Origin: Cannabis sativa
Taxonomy: Eukaryota > Streptophyta > Magnoliopsida > Rosales > Cannabaceae
Length of the DNA stretch: 64,000 nt
Direction of reading: 5' to 3'
NCBI RefSeq assembly: GCF_029168945.1
Contig: NC_083602.1
Location: forward strand, 79,752,600 to 79,816,599
This document shows positions 24,911 through 36,617 of the stretch, one piece after another. The translations under genes and the position numbers were made by a program. The number at the start of each line of letters is the position of its first letter. Position 1 is the first letter of the stretch. The notes below the pieces were generated by a model that did no database searches, was not told where the DNA came from, and saw only the letters and a list, made by a program, of their open reading frames with translations.

Positions 24911-26809
24911 TGTTGGAATTTATTTTACCAGGATCTTAGATCTACTCACAAGTATGTTTATTAACATCCTAAATAAGAACTTTCTAAAACGATGAAATAA
25001 ACACATATAAAGTTTAGGAAACCTTACATTGGGTGCAGCGGAATAATATGACTCCTTCCGTTCAGATATCTAGCCCTTGATTCCTTTACTCGTAGCGAGC
25101 ATTATCAATATCCGAACTCGGATCTCTTTCTCTGAATCTTTGATGCTGAAACTCCTTTGCTGATGATCTTTCTTCACGATCTTCCTCACTATGATTGAGG
25201 TATCACTTGCTGTGTGTGGGCACTACTCAAATCACTAAGGATTTCGAAATCTCAAGAGGGAAGAAAAAGAAGAAGTGGCAGCTAAAGATAGGGAGAGAGA
25301 AAGGCTCAGGTTTTTCTCTGAAGGAAAAATAGAAAATTTTAGTGTAATTTTCCTGAAGCCTTCACTATCTATTTATAGCATTCCACTAGGGTTAGGTTTG
25401 AATTATTTGGCATTAAAATAATGAAAAAATCAGTTTAAATTTCCTACAAAAGTGGCAGGCCATACACTTAGTGGATTGGGCCTTGCTTTTTGCAATTTTG
25501 CAATTTTAACACCTTTTGTATCTGATTTTCTCAAAAATGCCAATTTCCTAATTCAACCATTTAAATGCCAATTCTAACTATTTAATAACTATAAATAATT
25601 ATTAAATAATATTGTCATTTATCATATTTATTAATTGAACCATACAAAGTATCATAATTAACAAATATGCCCCTATAAACTCTTTCTTTACAATTTTGCC
25701 CTTACTTAGTGAAAAATTCACAAATAGACATAGTCTAATTTGAGAATTATAATTGATTAATCAAAACCAATTACATGAGTCTTACAAGCAATATTATCTC
25801 AACTAGTGGGGGGACCATGGGTCTATATAACCGAGCTTCCAATAAGTAGATCAAGAATTTAACACTAAAATTCACTAACTTATTAATTCTTCGTTGAATC
25901 CACGCATAGAACTTAGAATTGCACTCTCAGTATATAGAATGCTCTATATGTTCCACCATATAGACACATCATTAGTTATCCATTGTTATAATCCTAATTT
26001 GATCAATGATCCTCTATATGAATGATCTACACTGTAAAGGGATTAAATTACCGTTACACCCTACAATTTATTTATTCCTTAAAACACTTGACTCCGTATA
26101 AATGATATTTCAGCTTATGTGAAATGAGTACTCCACCATTTATGTTCGTTTGGTCAAGCTCGAAGGAGATCATCCTTTGCTTACTATTCGCCAGATAGAA
26201 GCTATAGATTCCATGTTTATGATAGCGCTCCCACTCAATTGAACTACCGTGTTCCCAAAATGTACGTATCACCCTGACCTAAAAGTAGGCTTAACTAACA
26301 AATCAAAGAACACGAATAGCCTTTCAAGATTGAGCCTAATCATAACAGGATTAAGATCATTTGATCTAGGATCAACTAGGCGATATTGACTTGAATAGAT
26401 ATTACGGTAAGTTTAATAAATCTAAGTCAAAGTTCAATATCGGTCCCTTCCGATGCATACTCCATGCATCCAACCTGAGCTTTACTTTAACCAATGTTCT
26501 GGAAAGAACATAGTATTTCTCCAAATACAAGTAAACTCTTGTTGTAGATTATCATATCAGTAAAACCCTGTGTCTGATAAATCTAGGAAACTTTATTCAC
26601 ATAGTCATGTTTACTTTCCAATGTGTTGACGGCACAATAAACAGGATCAAGTATGTGAAAAGGGTTTCAGATGAATTTATACATTATGTACATATAATCA
26701 TGAAATAAATCATGTGAACCATGCAACATTAAATGTTATTTCTGATCTATATTAATAAGTAAATCTGATTATATTGAAATGAGTTTTATTTAGGGCATAA
26801 AACCCAACA
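24911..26809 (-). repeat. LARD-2 5' LTR
   Basis: This LTR is 1899 bp, with a minus-strand TATA box (complement of 25370-25377). At 25085-25112 it reads ACTCGTAGCGAGC and ATCCGAACTCGG where the other copies read TCTGTAGCAGAGC and ATCTGAACCTGG. Confidence 0.93.
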
Positions 26810-26814
26810 ATCAT
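26810..26814. repeat. Target-site duplication of LARD-2, right copy (ATCAT)
   Basis: It matches 16795-16799. Confidence 0.93.
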
Positions 26815-27471
26815 CACTTGACTTCTATACACCAGTAGAAGCTATAGATTTCATATTTATGTTCAGCACTCCCACTCAATCATACTATCATGTTCCCAAA
26901 TTATACGTATCACCCTGACCTAAAAGTAGGCTTAACTAATAAATCAAAGAACATGAATAGCACTCTTGAGTTGAGCCCAAGCATATCAGGATTTAGATTC
27001 TTTTAATCTTAAGATCAACTACTGATATTGACTTGGAAAGATATGTATAACGGTAAGTTTGTAATATCTTAACTTAGTTGCAATATCGGTCCAGTCCAAT
27101 GTATACTCCATACATTCGAAACTAGTATACTTTACTAATGTCCTGGAAAGAACATAACACTTACTCCAAGTGTAAGTACACATCATCGCTGATTATCACA
27201 TTAGTGTAAATCCAATAACACTGATGAAACAGGGACCAAAACTTTTGATTCATATGATCACAATAACATTCCACTGTGTTGACGATACTGTAATTGTGAA
27301 TAAACATATGATCTGGATTTAACTGATTTTGTGTGTATGAATGTAATAAACATATTAAACATATTAAACCATTAGCATGTAAAATTCATGCAAACATCAA
27401 TCACTTCAAATTTCTTATATTGATAACTAATCAGATTGTAAAGAGTTTTATTTAGGGCATAAAACCCAATA
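26815..27471 (-). repeat. Outer element 5' LTR, right fragment
   Basis: This is the remainder of the LTR begun at 15536, resuming in register after LARD-2. It ends AAAACCCAATA; the family end is CCCAACA, so one base has changed. Beyond it the sequence switches at once to LINE coding sequence, which marks the boundary of the outer element. Confidence 0.88.
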
Positions 27472-30060
27472 GCTTACTGTGTCCCCTGATCTGATTATTC
27501 CTCTGACACCCAAATGGAGTAGAGATTGGGTAGTCCAAATACCTCTCCAGACAAAGCTTAGGTTACTTCCTAGCTATACTGACAAGAAATCAGAGTGGGG
27601 AAAGTATCTAGCTTTATAGACTTTTCCAACAAGAGTATCTCGATTGCAAAGTAGATGCCAACCTTGTTTAGCAAGCATGGCAATGTTGAAATCATGCAAG
27701 TGCCGAAAACCAATGCCACCATCATATTTATGGGCAACCATACGATCCTAAGACCTCCAAATAATTTCTTTCCCTTTACTAGAAGATGACTTCCACCAAA
27801 ATCGGGCCATAAGTTTTTCAATTTCATTACATGTACCAAGTGGAAGGAGGAAAACACTCATAGCATATGTGGGGAGCGATTGAACAACAATTTTCAAGAG
27901 AATTTCTTTGTCGGCATGAGAAAGAAGTTTTCCATCCCAACTATTAATTCTTGCAATTACCTTGGTCTTCAGAAATCCTAGTACAGCATTTTTGTTTCTC
28001 CCAATAATGTTCGGAAGTCCCAGATAGAGCCTTCCTTCAGAGGCTTCAGGCATATGGAGAATATCACAAATCTGGACACAAGTTGCAAGACACGTATTAG
28101 GATTGAAGGACACAGTAGACTTCAAAAAGTTCACTTTTTGTCCATATGCAGTTTCAAATTGATTGAGCAAGTTTGAGACACTGCCGACATCACTAGTAGT
28201 TGATTGACAAAACAAATAGCTATCGTCTGCAAAGAACATATGAGTGATAGGTGGTGCCCCATGAGCCACCTTGCATCCTTGTAAAAGTCGTTGAGATTCA
28301 AACTTCTTGATAAGTGAAGAAAGACCTTCGGCACAGATGATGAAAAGATATGTCGAAAGAGGGTCACCCTGCCAACCTCTCGAAGGAATGATTGGACCCA
28401 TAGTATGGCTTCCATGAATAACAGTATAATTGACCAAAGAGACACATGCCATAATTAGATTAATCCACCTCTCAACGAAACCCATACGAGCCATAACGAG
28501 CCGAAGATAATCCCACTCCACAAGGTCATAGGCCTTACTCATATCTAGCTTGAGAGCCATAAAACCTTTTTTGCCTTTAGTCTTCCTCTTAAGATAATGC
28601 ATCACTTCAAACGGCATCATAACATTATCTGAAATGAGACGTCCAGGAATGAAAGCGCTTTGGGTGTCAGAAATAACAAGGTCTCTAAGGCTTCTCATAC
28701 GGTTAGCAAGAACTTTTGAAAGCACCTTATAAGCAACATTACAAAGAGCAATTGGTCGTAGATCACCCATGGAGGTGAAATTCTTCTTCTTAGGGATCAC
28801 AACTAGGCTTGTTTCATTCAACTCCCGCGAAAAATAGCCGGTATCAAAGAAATCGGTAACAAGCTTAACCAAATCTGCTCTCACAATGTCCCAATGTTTC
28901 TGAAAAAATCCCGGACCCATACCATCAGGGCCAGGTGCTTTGTCTGGATGCATCTGGAATAGGGTAGTTATAATTCCTTCTTCGGCAACTGGTTTCAAAA
29001 GTTCTTCTTTTGAGCATTGGTTATAGAGCATCTGACATCAGCGACAACAGTATTTTGCAAGGAACAATTAGCAGTGAATAAATCTGAAAAGTAAGAAGTG
29101 ATAACTTGGTCAAGATCATTTCCCCAATCGGTCCAAGCTCCATTAGAATTTTTTAAGTGTAAGATTTGATTGTTCCTTTTTCTGGGACTAGAAGTGGCAT
29201 GAAAGTATTTGGTGTTTTTGTCCCCGTTGTGTAACCAAAATTGCTTTGACCTCTGTTTCCAATAGATCTCTTGTTGAGCTAAAAGTTCAAAGTAATTATT
29301 TTGTTCATTAACAAACTCGGCATTCAAGGGAAATTATGGTGCTGCTTCAGTTGTGCCATTTTCTTTTTACTTGTAGCAATACGACCCTTGAAATTACCAG
29401 AGGAACGCCACTTTGTCAAATTATCCGCACAAATTTTTATTTTAATAAAGAGGGATAGGTGCTTGTGCATATCCCAGCAATCTTTTACAATCTGTGCACA
29501 AATGGGCTCTCGAGACCACACGTTCTCATAACGAAAATGAGGAGCAGTGATAGTACTATGATGGGCATTAGATTGTAAAAAGATGGGAGTATCGGAACTA
29601 GAAAAACCAATGTTGATGAGAGTATCCAACTAAGAGAGACAGTTGCTTTATCGAGGCGAATTTCTACACAATGGTCTGTGCCTCGTCCACGATCCCAGGT
29701 GAAAGGGTATCCGCGAAAGTCAAGATCAATAAGGTTGCAATTATCAAGAACCGACTGAAAACCGTCAATAAGAGAAGTTGGGTACGGACGCCCGCCTCTC
29801 TTGTCAGATTGGGTTGAAATATTATTAAAATCACCGATGATACACAATGGGAGAGACGACTCGCTGTGCAATGAATGAAGAAGAGTCCATGTTCGATCCT
29901 GTTGTCTTCTGTTTGGTTCACTGTAGAAGCCAGTTAGGCGCCATGTCGACATGCCCCTTATACAAACTTCAACATCAATATGATTTGGTGAAAAACCAAC
30001 TAGATTAGCTTCTTCTGAAATTTTCTAAAACAGAGCCAAGCCTTCTTTCCTTTCGGAAGC
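27472..30060 (-). pseudogene. LINE ORF2 (endonuclease, reverse transcriptase), broken
   Basis: The N-terminal part of the AP-type endonuclease (the WNCRGLG region) is missing. The reading starts within it at SPNHIDVEV, then WRLTGFYSEPNRRQQDRTW, GDFN, and FRGYPFTWDRGRGT with VEIRLDKA (29952-29640). The linker follows in three frames (29629-28995). The reverse transcriptase is the best part, 427 codons open at 29031-27748: PGPDGMGPGFFQKHWD, AFIPGRLISDN, LDMSKAYDLVEWDYL, GDPLSTYLFIICAEGLSSL and the catalytic FFADD. After a frameshift at about 27750 the family's post-RT domain continues (HLHDFNIAMLAKQGWHLL) to the edge. Known role: target-primed reverse transcription. Confidence 0.88.
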
Positions 30061-30075
30061 ATCAACTTAAAAATC

Positions 30076-31281
30076 GCCTTCAAACCCAAGTTTGACCCTC
30101 AAACCAAGTAGATTTGCTGTTTTTTGAAAGCCCATCAGAACACTCAGTATCATTACTGTCTTGGTCCATCACGTCAGTTATATCATCAGACCCACCATTT
30201 ATAATTAGGCCCACCCGTCGCCTTTTCAATTCTGAAATAGATAATTCTATATCAAAGGAAAACTTGTTATTATTTTCCTTTAAAAAGACAACTGGCTCAT
30301 TTATGTCAAGGGTTGACTGCATGGGAACCTTTTTTTTGATTATGTTGGTCACGTAAATCGTGGCTAGATTCATGGTAAATATCTTCCATTATTTTCTCAT
30401 CAATTATAGGCTGGAAATCAGAGTTTGCATTAACTGTATCAGAAACAACATGATTCGTCGCTGGTATGCTAGGGACGTCGGTCGGACCTTATCGGAGCCA
30501 TGGAGATGCTATAAGAAAATTTCTTCCTTTTGGTGGTGCTTTCATGAACAATCCATAGGATTTCATAATGGCTTCTGGAAGCGTATCATAGAGGTTATCA
30601 CAAAAAGTCTCAGAGTGGCCCATAATGCCGCAGATAAAGCAAAAAGTAGGAACACGTTCATACTTGAAATTTGCCCAAAAAGCAACTCCATCGGGTTTTA
30701 GAAACCTCATTCTTTTCTTCAGAAGAGTATTTAGGGGAACAGACACCCTAACTCTGAGATAATCACGCCAAACTCCATTAAAGTTGTTGGGATCCTATTT
30801 AAGAAATATGTCGATGTAATGACCAACTTTTTGAACCACTTGCTCTGTCTTGAACCCTGCTTGTAAATCGTGAATCTGGACCCACATATCAAGGACCTCA
30901 AGTTCGATAGTCTTTCGGTTGTCCCCTGTTTGTAGTCGCTTGATTATAAGTTGTTTACGGTCATACATCCATGGACTACTGTCGATAACCCGCTTGAAGT
31001 CTATTTCGTGATAGAACTAGAATAAGAATCTGTTTTGCTCGAGGATCTTGACTGTCAACCCCTTACAAGGCTTCTAGAGATCTGCTATTATATTTTGGAA
31101 GACATTGTAGTCTAAGATCTTACCTGTGAGTAGACGACCGACTAAGCACCATCAAAAAGTCAAACTCTGATACATCTTCCTCAGTGATATCGAGAACCTC
31201 TTCATTGTCTTCTTCCTCCTCCATATTGATGTTATTCCATCTATCCTCAATACCTTTGACGATGCCACTACTAGAAGCCAT
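30076..31281 (-). pseudogene. LINE ORF1 (DUF4283-like region plus CCHC knuckle)
   Basis: The ATG at 31281 begins MASSSGIVKGIEDRWNNI, followed by an acidic stretch. After a frameshift and stops, a DUF4283-like segment typical of plant LINE ORF1 can be read (SPWMYDRKQLIIKR near 30960). Then come RMRFLKPDGVAFWANFKYE and the zinc knuckle CFICGIMGHSETFC (about 30640-30600), and an acidic and serine-rich C-terminal part (30373-30080). The protein would bind LINE RNA. The final part runs straight into mid-endonuclease sequence, so the true end of ORF1 is lost. Confidence 0.8.
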
Positions 31282-31290
31282 GAATCAGAA

Positions 31291-32130
31291 AAACAAGCCA
31301 AGAAAATTCAACTTAGGCCAAGAAGAAAAACACACAAACACACTCTAAAACTTAGAGATCAAGAGATTCATTTTATTTTAAATCCCAACAAATACTTTTT
31401 TAAAATCTCCACACTAAAACCCTCCCATAAATATATATAATATATATTCGGTTAAAGTATCTTACCTTTCGGTCCTAATTATGTCTTTGATAGCGTAACT
31501 ATTGTAAAATAACGATCCTTCACGGAACATATACAACGCTATGTATGTTATTATAATGACTTCTCGTGATAAACAATTATGTAGAAATTACTTTTTCTTT
31601 GTGACCCACCTTAACTACTCCTACAACAATTATAGCTGCAGTAATCAGATTTTTACCATAATATTATTCAAACAAAGAGAAAAATAGCGTAAAATTCGTT
31701 TCTTTTTCTTCCCTTTTATGCAAAGTTTTTTTTGAATAGCTTTTATGCAAAGTTATTAAAAGAGAAGCCAAGGAAAACCTTATAATTGATTCAAATCATC
31801 AGCCACGTATATTATTATTTTTGCACTGGCGTTGCACGAGCATAATCTAGGACGTGAAACGCACGCAGATATGTAGAGCGTGGACAATGAGACTGATTAA
31901 AGATGTTATACTACTGTACAAAAATCTAATTATTTTACAATACATCTCAACGAACGCCGTTTTATATGTACACAACACTGGCTCCAAATGTTTTTTTTTT
32001 AAAAAAAAAAGAAAAGAAGAAGAAAAAGAAAGAAATTGTGTATTTGTATTTTGTATATAATTATTGTTTTAAGGAAAAGGATAGGGCGATAAGTAAGAAG
32101 TTGTTACGTGCGCCATCTCTCACACGTGCG
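31291..32130. other. Intergenic stretch between LINE and UCN gene
   Basis: I see no gene here. It holds AT-rich sequence with a T/A homopolymer run at 31990-32010 and purine-rich DNA to 32090. The last part is the 3' flank of the kinase gene; AATAAT- and ATTATT-like signals occur but no single polyadenylation site can be chosen. Confidence 0.6.
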
Positions 32131-33372
32131 TCAGAACTCCGGTAACAGTTGACAATCAGGTGACGGTGGTGACCTCAATTTTTGGAAGTACTCCCGAATA
32201 TCAAAACCGGCATCAGCCTTTAAACATTTCTTTAATTCACCGTCTTCTTCACGGGACGGAATAAACGGAGGTCGTAAAACGTCGGTTAGTAGGTCCCACC
32301 TGAGCCCGCTAAAGAATTCGTGTTCCTTGATCTCGGTGGCGCCTCTTGCGTACCCCAATCGCCTGGTGGGGTCCTTCTCTAACAACCGTCCGATCAAATC
32401 CGTTAAAGCGGAGGGTTTCCCTATGAACTCGGGACGTTTCATCAAAACATTCCGAAACGTTTCTTTACGATTCTTACCCTTAAACGGCGTCGTCCCATAC
32501 ATCATCTCGTACGTCAAAATCCCCAGAGCCCACCAGTCCACCGCGAACTCGTGCCCTTCGCCACGGACCACCTCGGGTGACACGTACTCTTCCGTTCCAA
32601 CAAATGAGTGGGACCGTTCGCCGTTAGAGAAACTCGTTTTCTGTCGACTCACTGGGCTAACTCGTGCTGACTTGGCTTTTTTTAATCCAGTATTATTATT
32701 ATTACTGCTGTTGGGACGGGTACTAGTACCGAGATCACCGGGAATGGCGGTTGCGATCCAGCGCGTGAGGTTCCGCCGGTGTTTACGGCGAGTTTCTGGG
32801 GGGAGAGTTGACTTGCTGTCTTCAGCTGAGATTACGGTTACGACGGTTCTGTGTTTGAGGCTCCGTGAGAGGTCGAAGTCCGTCAGGGTCACGTGACCAG
32901 ATTGCTGAATTAGTACGTTCTCTGGTTTCAAGTCACGGTAAGCGATCCCCATGGAATGGATGTATTCTAGAGCACAGACAATCTCGGCCAAGTAGAATCT
33001 TATCACGGTGTAAGAGAAGACTCGGTCGGTCTGGTGGTAGCGGAGGACGTTGAGGTCGCCGCCTGGGCAGTAAGGTACAGCCCAGCCCAAGAAATCGTGG
33101 GCCTCGAAGGAGCCCATTAGAGAAGGAAGAAACGGGTGAGACAAACGTGAGAGAACACGGATTTCCCAACGGGCACGACGGTCAGCGTCGAGCTTCGTGT
33201 GGATTGAGGATTTGTCCACTACTTTGACAGCGAAAGGGGAGCTGGCAGATGGGTCAGCTGTACGGTCGTAGACCAAGAAGACGGTTCCCATGGCTCCTTT
33301 TCCCAGAACTTTGAGAGCCTTCAGATTATCCAGTTCGAGCTCCGGCGTAGAAGAAGGTAATGCTGTATCCAT
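32131..33372 (-). CDS. UCN: AGC (AGCVIII) serine/threonine protein kinase, UNICORN-like
   Basis: This is a complete 413-residue intronless gene. The kinase domain shows the glycine loop LGKGAMGTVF (23-32), VK lysine 50, glutamate 70, the catalytic YRDLKPEN (145-152) and DFD (165-167). DFD in place of DFG is the hallmark of plant AGCVIII kinases. A basic insertion of about 85 residues lies between DFD and the activation segment VGTEEYVSPE (258-267), with KKAKSARVSPVSRQK at 231-245. VPYCPGGDLNVL, RSFVGT-type activation sequence and FDIREYFQKLR near the C-terminus match Arabidopsis UCN/UCNL more closely than OXI1. The C-terminus ends in LLPEF, a PIF-like hydrophobic tail. In Arabidopsis UCN restrains planar growth of integuments by acting on the KANADI factor ATS; that role here is inferred by similarity. 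It is the only intact host gene in the window. Confidence 0.93.
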   Translation of the reverse strand: MDTALPSSTPELELDNLKALKVLGKGAMGTVFLVYDRTADPSASSPFAVKVVDKSSIHTKLDADRRARWEIRVLSRLSHPFLPSLMGSFEAHDFLGWAVPYCPGGDLNVLRYHQTDRVFSYTVIRFYLAEIVCALEYIHSMGIAYRDLKPENVLIQQSGHVTLTDFDLSRSLKHRTVVTVISAEDSKSTLPPETRRKHRRNLTRWIATAIPGDLGTSTRPNSSNNNNTGLKKAKSARVSPVSRQKTSFSNGERSHSFVGTEEYVSPEVVRGEGHEFAVDWWALGILTYEMMYGTTPFKGKNRKETFRNVLMKRPEFIGKPSALTDLIGRLLEKDPTRRLGYARGATEIKEHEFFSGLRWDLLTDVLRPPFIPSREEDGELKKCLKADAGFDIREYFQKLRSPPSPDCQLLPEF

Positions 33373-33474
33373 TTTTTCCGTTATGTGATCTCAATTCTGA
33401 AGAGAGGGAGATAGAGAAGAAAGAAGAAAGACTAATGAAGAAAAGGTCAGAGGTGGTTTTTAGCGTTTGTTTTT
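33373..33474 (-). promoter_or_regulatory. UCN 5' UTR, pyrimidine-rich
   Basis: Upstream of the ATG the sense strand is rich in CT and TTCTTC runs (33400-33450), as in many plant leaders, with no upstream ATG in a strong context except one that stops quickly. The chosen start is the first ATG of the open frame and gives the usual short N-terminus before the glycine loop. Confidence 0.5.
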
Positions 33475-33488
33475 GGCTTTTATAGCTG
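33475..33488 (-). promoter_or_regulatory. TATA box of the UCN gene
   Basis: The complement reads CAGCTATAAAAGCC, a good plant TATA box about 105 nt upstream of the ATG. This predicts a start site near 33450. Confidence 0.7.
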
Positions 33489-33840
33489 TTTTTTTTTTAA
33501 TATTTATTTCTTTTTATTTAAATTGTAGAAAAAGGAAGAGCATTTGACATTTTTCAGTGGAAGAAAAAGCATAAAGTTTGTTCTTCTAGTCAGAAATTAG
33601 GGCTTTTCTTATTAGTAATAGATTATAATGAAATTAATACTACAATAATTCTCTAAATTTATATTACATTACCATATACAATTTTTTACTCCCATTTTTT
33701 GTTTAAAAAAATTATCTTGTATCAATACCACAAAACTAAACAAACTTACTTTTTAAATAGATTAATAAATGTATAAAAAATATAACTAAAATTTCTTTTT
33801 ATGGATATATAAAAAACTAATAACAATTAAAGTAACTCTA
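33489..33840. other. UCN upstream region, AT-rich
   Basis: Probable promoter sequence with T and A runs. No motif or mobile element could be named with confidence. A LINE begins soon after, so the upstream region free of recognisable mobile elements is under 400 bp. Confidence 0.5.
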
Positions 33841-33884
33841 CTAGGGTTCCCGCTTCCCCTTCCCTTTCATCCCTAAATCTCAGG

Positions 33885-35402
33885 ATGCTCTCATTGGAAG
33901 ACCCTACACAAGAGTCTTGCCCAAACAACCTACCCACCATGAATGATTTGCTGGCGTTAACTCAGAACCTTCACAGACACGACGAGCACGGTTGGGAAGT
34001 CAACATTGACGACCCATCAGAGATAGGTAAACTTTGTCTTCTTGGTCATTTATGTACTCATAAGTCCTTTTGTCGATCCTTACTGAAAACAATTCTTTGT
34101 CGATTGTAAAATTTGGGGGAGTTAGAATGGGACTTGAAAATCAAGAAGACGACTACAACAACAATACTCCTAAAATCGTCTCCTTCTAGTAGGAGACTAC
34201 TCTCAATTGAGTTTACCTAGTGTAATGGCTACTCTTCTAATTTGATTTATGAGAGGTTGGATCCTGTGCTGAGTAATTTGGTCTCGGGGAATACTTTTGA
34301 GGTTAATAAAGTGAAGGACTTGCTAGGGTGGTGCTCGGACCACTGTCCATTGATTCTTACTTAAAGTACTATTCATTCTGCCCATGATCGACCATGATGG
34401 ATCTCCCACTTCTACTATGAACAAGTGTGGGCTAAGGAGGAAGATTGCCACAATATTGTCAATGAAGTCTGGGAGAACAACTTGGGTATTCACACTACAG
34501 ACGACCTCCATACTCAATTCCAGCACTGTGGGCAGCTCTTGGGGTGTTGGAAATCATAAAAGAAAAAAGACTCTCAGGCCACTACAAAAGCTCTCAAAGA
34601 AAAGCTAGCTACCATGTCCAAAGCTACTACTACAGAGAACCTTGTTGATCTTCGATACATTGAAAATTCCGTTAATGATCATTTGCTGAAAGATGAAATT
34701 AATTGGAAGTAGAAGAGCTGAGCCATTTTTCTTAAGCATGGACACCGAAACAACCGTTATTTCCACCATTGCTCTACTTCAAAGTAGAAGAAAATGAAAT
34801 TAAAGGCCTTTTTGACTCTTCTTTCATTTGGAGACAGTCAAATGATGACCTGGAATAGATTACAAGTGATCATTTCTAGTCTTTATTTACTTCCATAGGG
34901 GCCCCTCCTGACTTAATCAACCACCTTCAAAGGTTTGTTTCGCATCACCTCAGCTCTAAGCACAATCACATCTTACTTAAAGAGTTTTTAGTTAAAGAGG
35001 TGACATAACTTTTTCCCAAATCAGCCCCCTGAAGGCCCCTGGTTAAGATGTTTTACACAAACTTTTTGATGAGCATCACTAGGAAACTATAGGCAATGAT
35101 GTTATCTGCATATGCCTGGACATTCTCAACAATAATGCAGATTGTCGGGCTCTAAATAAAATAGTGGTCATCCTCATCCCTAAAGTTGGTTAGCCATCAG
35201 TAGTAACAGATTTTAGGCCTATAAGTCTATGCAACGTGAGCTACAAAATAATTGTTAAACGCTTACCCAATCACATGAAAGCTAGCCTCTCTAAAGTAAT
35301 ATCAGAAAACCAAAACGCCTTTATCAAGGGGTGGCTCATTCAAGACAATGCCATCCTTGGCTTGGAGAGCCAACACTGTATGAAAAAGGGGCGATTTGGT
35401 AA
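33885..35402 (+). pseudogene. L1-type LINE fragment: ORF1 start fused to ORF2, interrupted by a Tat LTR
   Basis: The 5' part (33885-34110) encodes an ORF1 start, MNDLLALTQNLHRHDE and LLGHLCTHKSFCRSLLKTIL, the entry to the DUF4283 region. By 34200 the reading has jumped to the end of the endonuclease (CNGYSSNLIYERLDPVLSN, SDHCPLIL), so most of ORF1 and the endonuclease were deleted. The linker (HFYYEQVWAKEEDC, LKHGHRNNRYFHH) and the start of the reverse transcriptase ([34 protein letters not shown]) follow with many stops. It ends in the RT palm start (MKKGRFG) where an LTR begins. It is a different family from the minus-strand LINE. Confidence 0.82.
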
Positions 35403-36150
35403 TGCTCGGGGTTTACCGAGATTTTTGAAAATTGATTATTTATATTTATAAGAGCTAAAGAATAATAATTCAAAGATAAAGAGATTTTGAACACTCAACA
35501 TTTTAACGTGGTTGGGGCATTAACAAGTCTTAGTCCACGAGTTAATATTATTACTATAAGGCTAGAAAAGCCTTAGGGTTTACAAGAAGATATGAACTCT
35601 CTCTTTTTGCATGAGCAAATAAGTAATGAATTTCTAACCCTTTGCATGTAGGGTTATTTGTGTATTTACAGTGTTGAGAGATCATCCTCATTACCCTTTT
35701 TCTACTAATGGGATATTTACAAATAATATATTTAATTTTGGGCTTATTTGGTGAAGCCTGACCCATGGGGCGTCTTGTGTATGCTGATGTGGATTCAATG
35801 TCAAAATCGTGTACTATCTTTGTGAGAAATAAAGACACATTTATTACTTGATTGCCAATTACCATTTTTACATATTTAGCAAGATATGATCTTCTATCCG
35901 GGATTCTAAGAAGATAATTCCTGATCTCGTGGGATCTGGAAGTAAATTGGAAACTTTGCTTGGCTTTTTGATACTTGCTAATGACTTCTGCAGTTTACTA
36001 TCTTCCGGGTGTAAACCGTGCTAGATGGGATCTCGCCTAGATGGTTCGCTTGTTCTTTATTCGAAAGGACCGAGTAATTATTGATCTGACCCAGTTATCT
36101 CATTTTGGCTCGCTATTAGGCCTCGAGCATTTAATAATGGTTCGTGGAGA
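35403..36150 (-). repeat. Tat-type Gypsy LTR remnant
   Basis: It starts TGCTCGGGGTTTACCGAG directly against LINE sequence. It shares the layout of the Tat LTRs at 44599 and 56489: TTTTAACGTGGTTGGGGC and AGTCCACGAG about 100 bp in, and a minus-strand TATA-like CTGTAAATAC near 35670. This sets a minus orientation. The right boundary is unclear; the length would be about 700-750 bp if it resembles its relatives. No clear target duplication or partner LTR was found. Confidence 0.55.
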
Positions 36151-36617
36151 ACTAGCAGAATATTAAGAATGAACAAGTTAAGTAGGAACAACAAATGGCT
36201 AACTTGTCTCAACGATCAGAGAAGCTTATCACTCCGATAGTCGAACTACTCCCAGTAGGGTTATTTCAAAGTTGGTTGGAGAGATTCCCCGTCAGCCAAT
36301 TGGCCACATGGGAAGAAGTACTATAGGGGAAACTCTTAATGCACGAAACAAATAATAGGTGTTAAGGCTCCTCAGAGGGAAGAAAACTTTGAGCAAGAGT
36401 TTGAAAGGGCTCAAGCTCGAGCGTGCCTACCAATTGGCCCTCCACTTGATATGGAGCGACCACTGACTACTGAGAGAACCAACAGAAATCCTCCACCAGG
36501 TTCTCCCCGTCGTCCTCTAACAATACCAAACCTCGAGTCCTTACAAAGAGAACGAGACCTCCTACTCACATCGAAGGGGGAAGTTGAAGACTCTACTTTG
36601 ACACTGAAGGTTATGAG
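36151..36617 (+). pseudogene. Tat-type Gypsy gag, N-terminal part
   Basis: MERPLTTERTNRNPPPGSP (36451 on) and SLQRERDLLLTSKGE look like the proline- and charge-rich N-terminal part of Tat gag. The frame stays open up to the solo LTR inserted at 36618, and gag sequence resumes beyond it on the same strand. The upstream 300 bp are leader-like and no primer site could be recognised. Confidence 0.5.

Larger units (their letters stand above)
16800..26809 (-). mobile_element. LARD-2: non-coding Copia-family LTR element, complete
   Basis: This element is 10010 bp with 1.9-kb LTRs at 16800-18699 and 24911-26809, an ATCAT duplication, the same polypurine tract and the same variant primer site as LARD-1. 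It is inserted in the 5' LTR of the outer element. The internal 6211 bp are collinear with LARD-1 with small indels and have no gag or pol. The two LTRs differ at only a handful of places, several of them at CAG/CTG sites that look technical, so this is one of the youngest insertions here. Confidence 0.93.
27472..31290 (-). mobile_element. L1-type LINE, 3' truncated by the outer Copia element
   Basis: This is a plant non-LTR retrotransposon in minus orientation. ORF1 begins at 31281 and ORF2 runs down to 27472, where the outer Copia element's LTR starts; the RNase H-like tail, 3' UTR and poly(A) are missing. Several frameshifts and stops and an internal deletion near 30075 make it inactive. 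Confidence 0.88.

Noticed and set aside
31980..32060. LINE poly(A) tail near 32000
   Set aside because: The nearby LINE runs the other way and is truncated at 27472; the A/T run lies on the 5' side of it.
32327..32896. A 189-codon plus-strand open stretch opposite the kinase gene
   Set aside because: It is a shadow of the strongly biased kinase coding sequence, with no recognisable protein.
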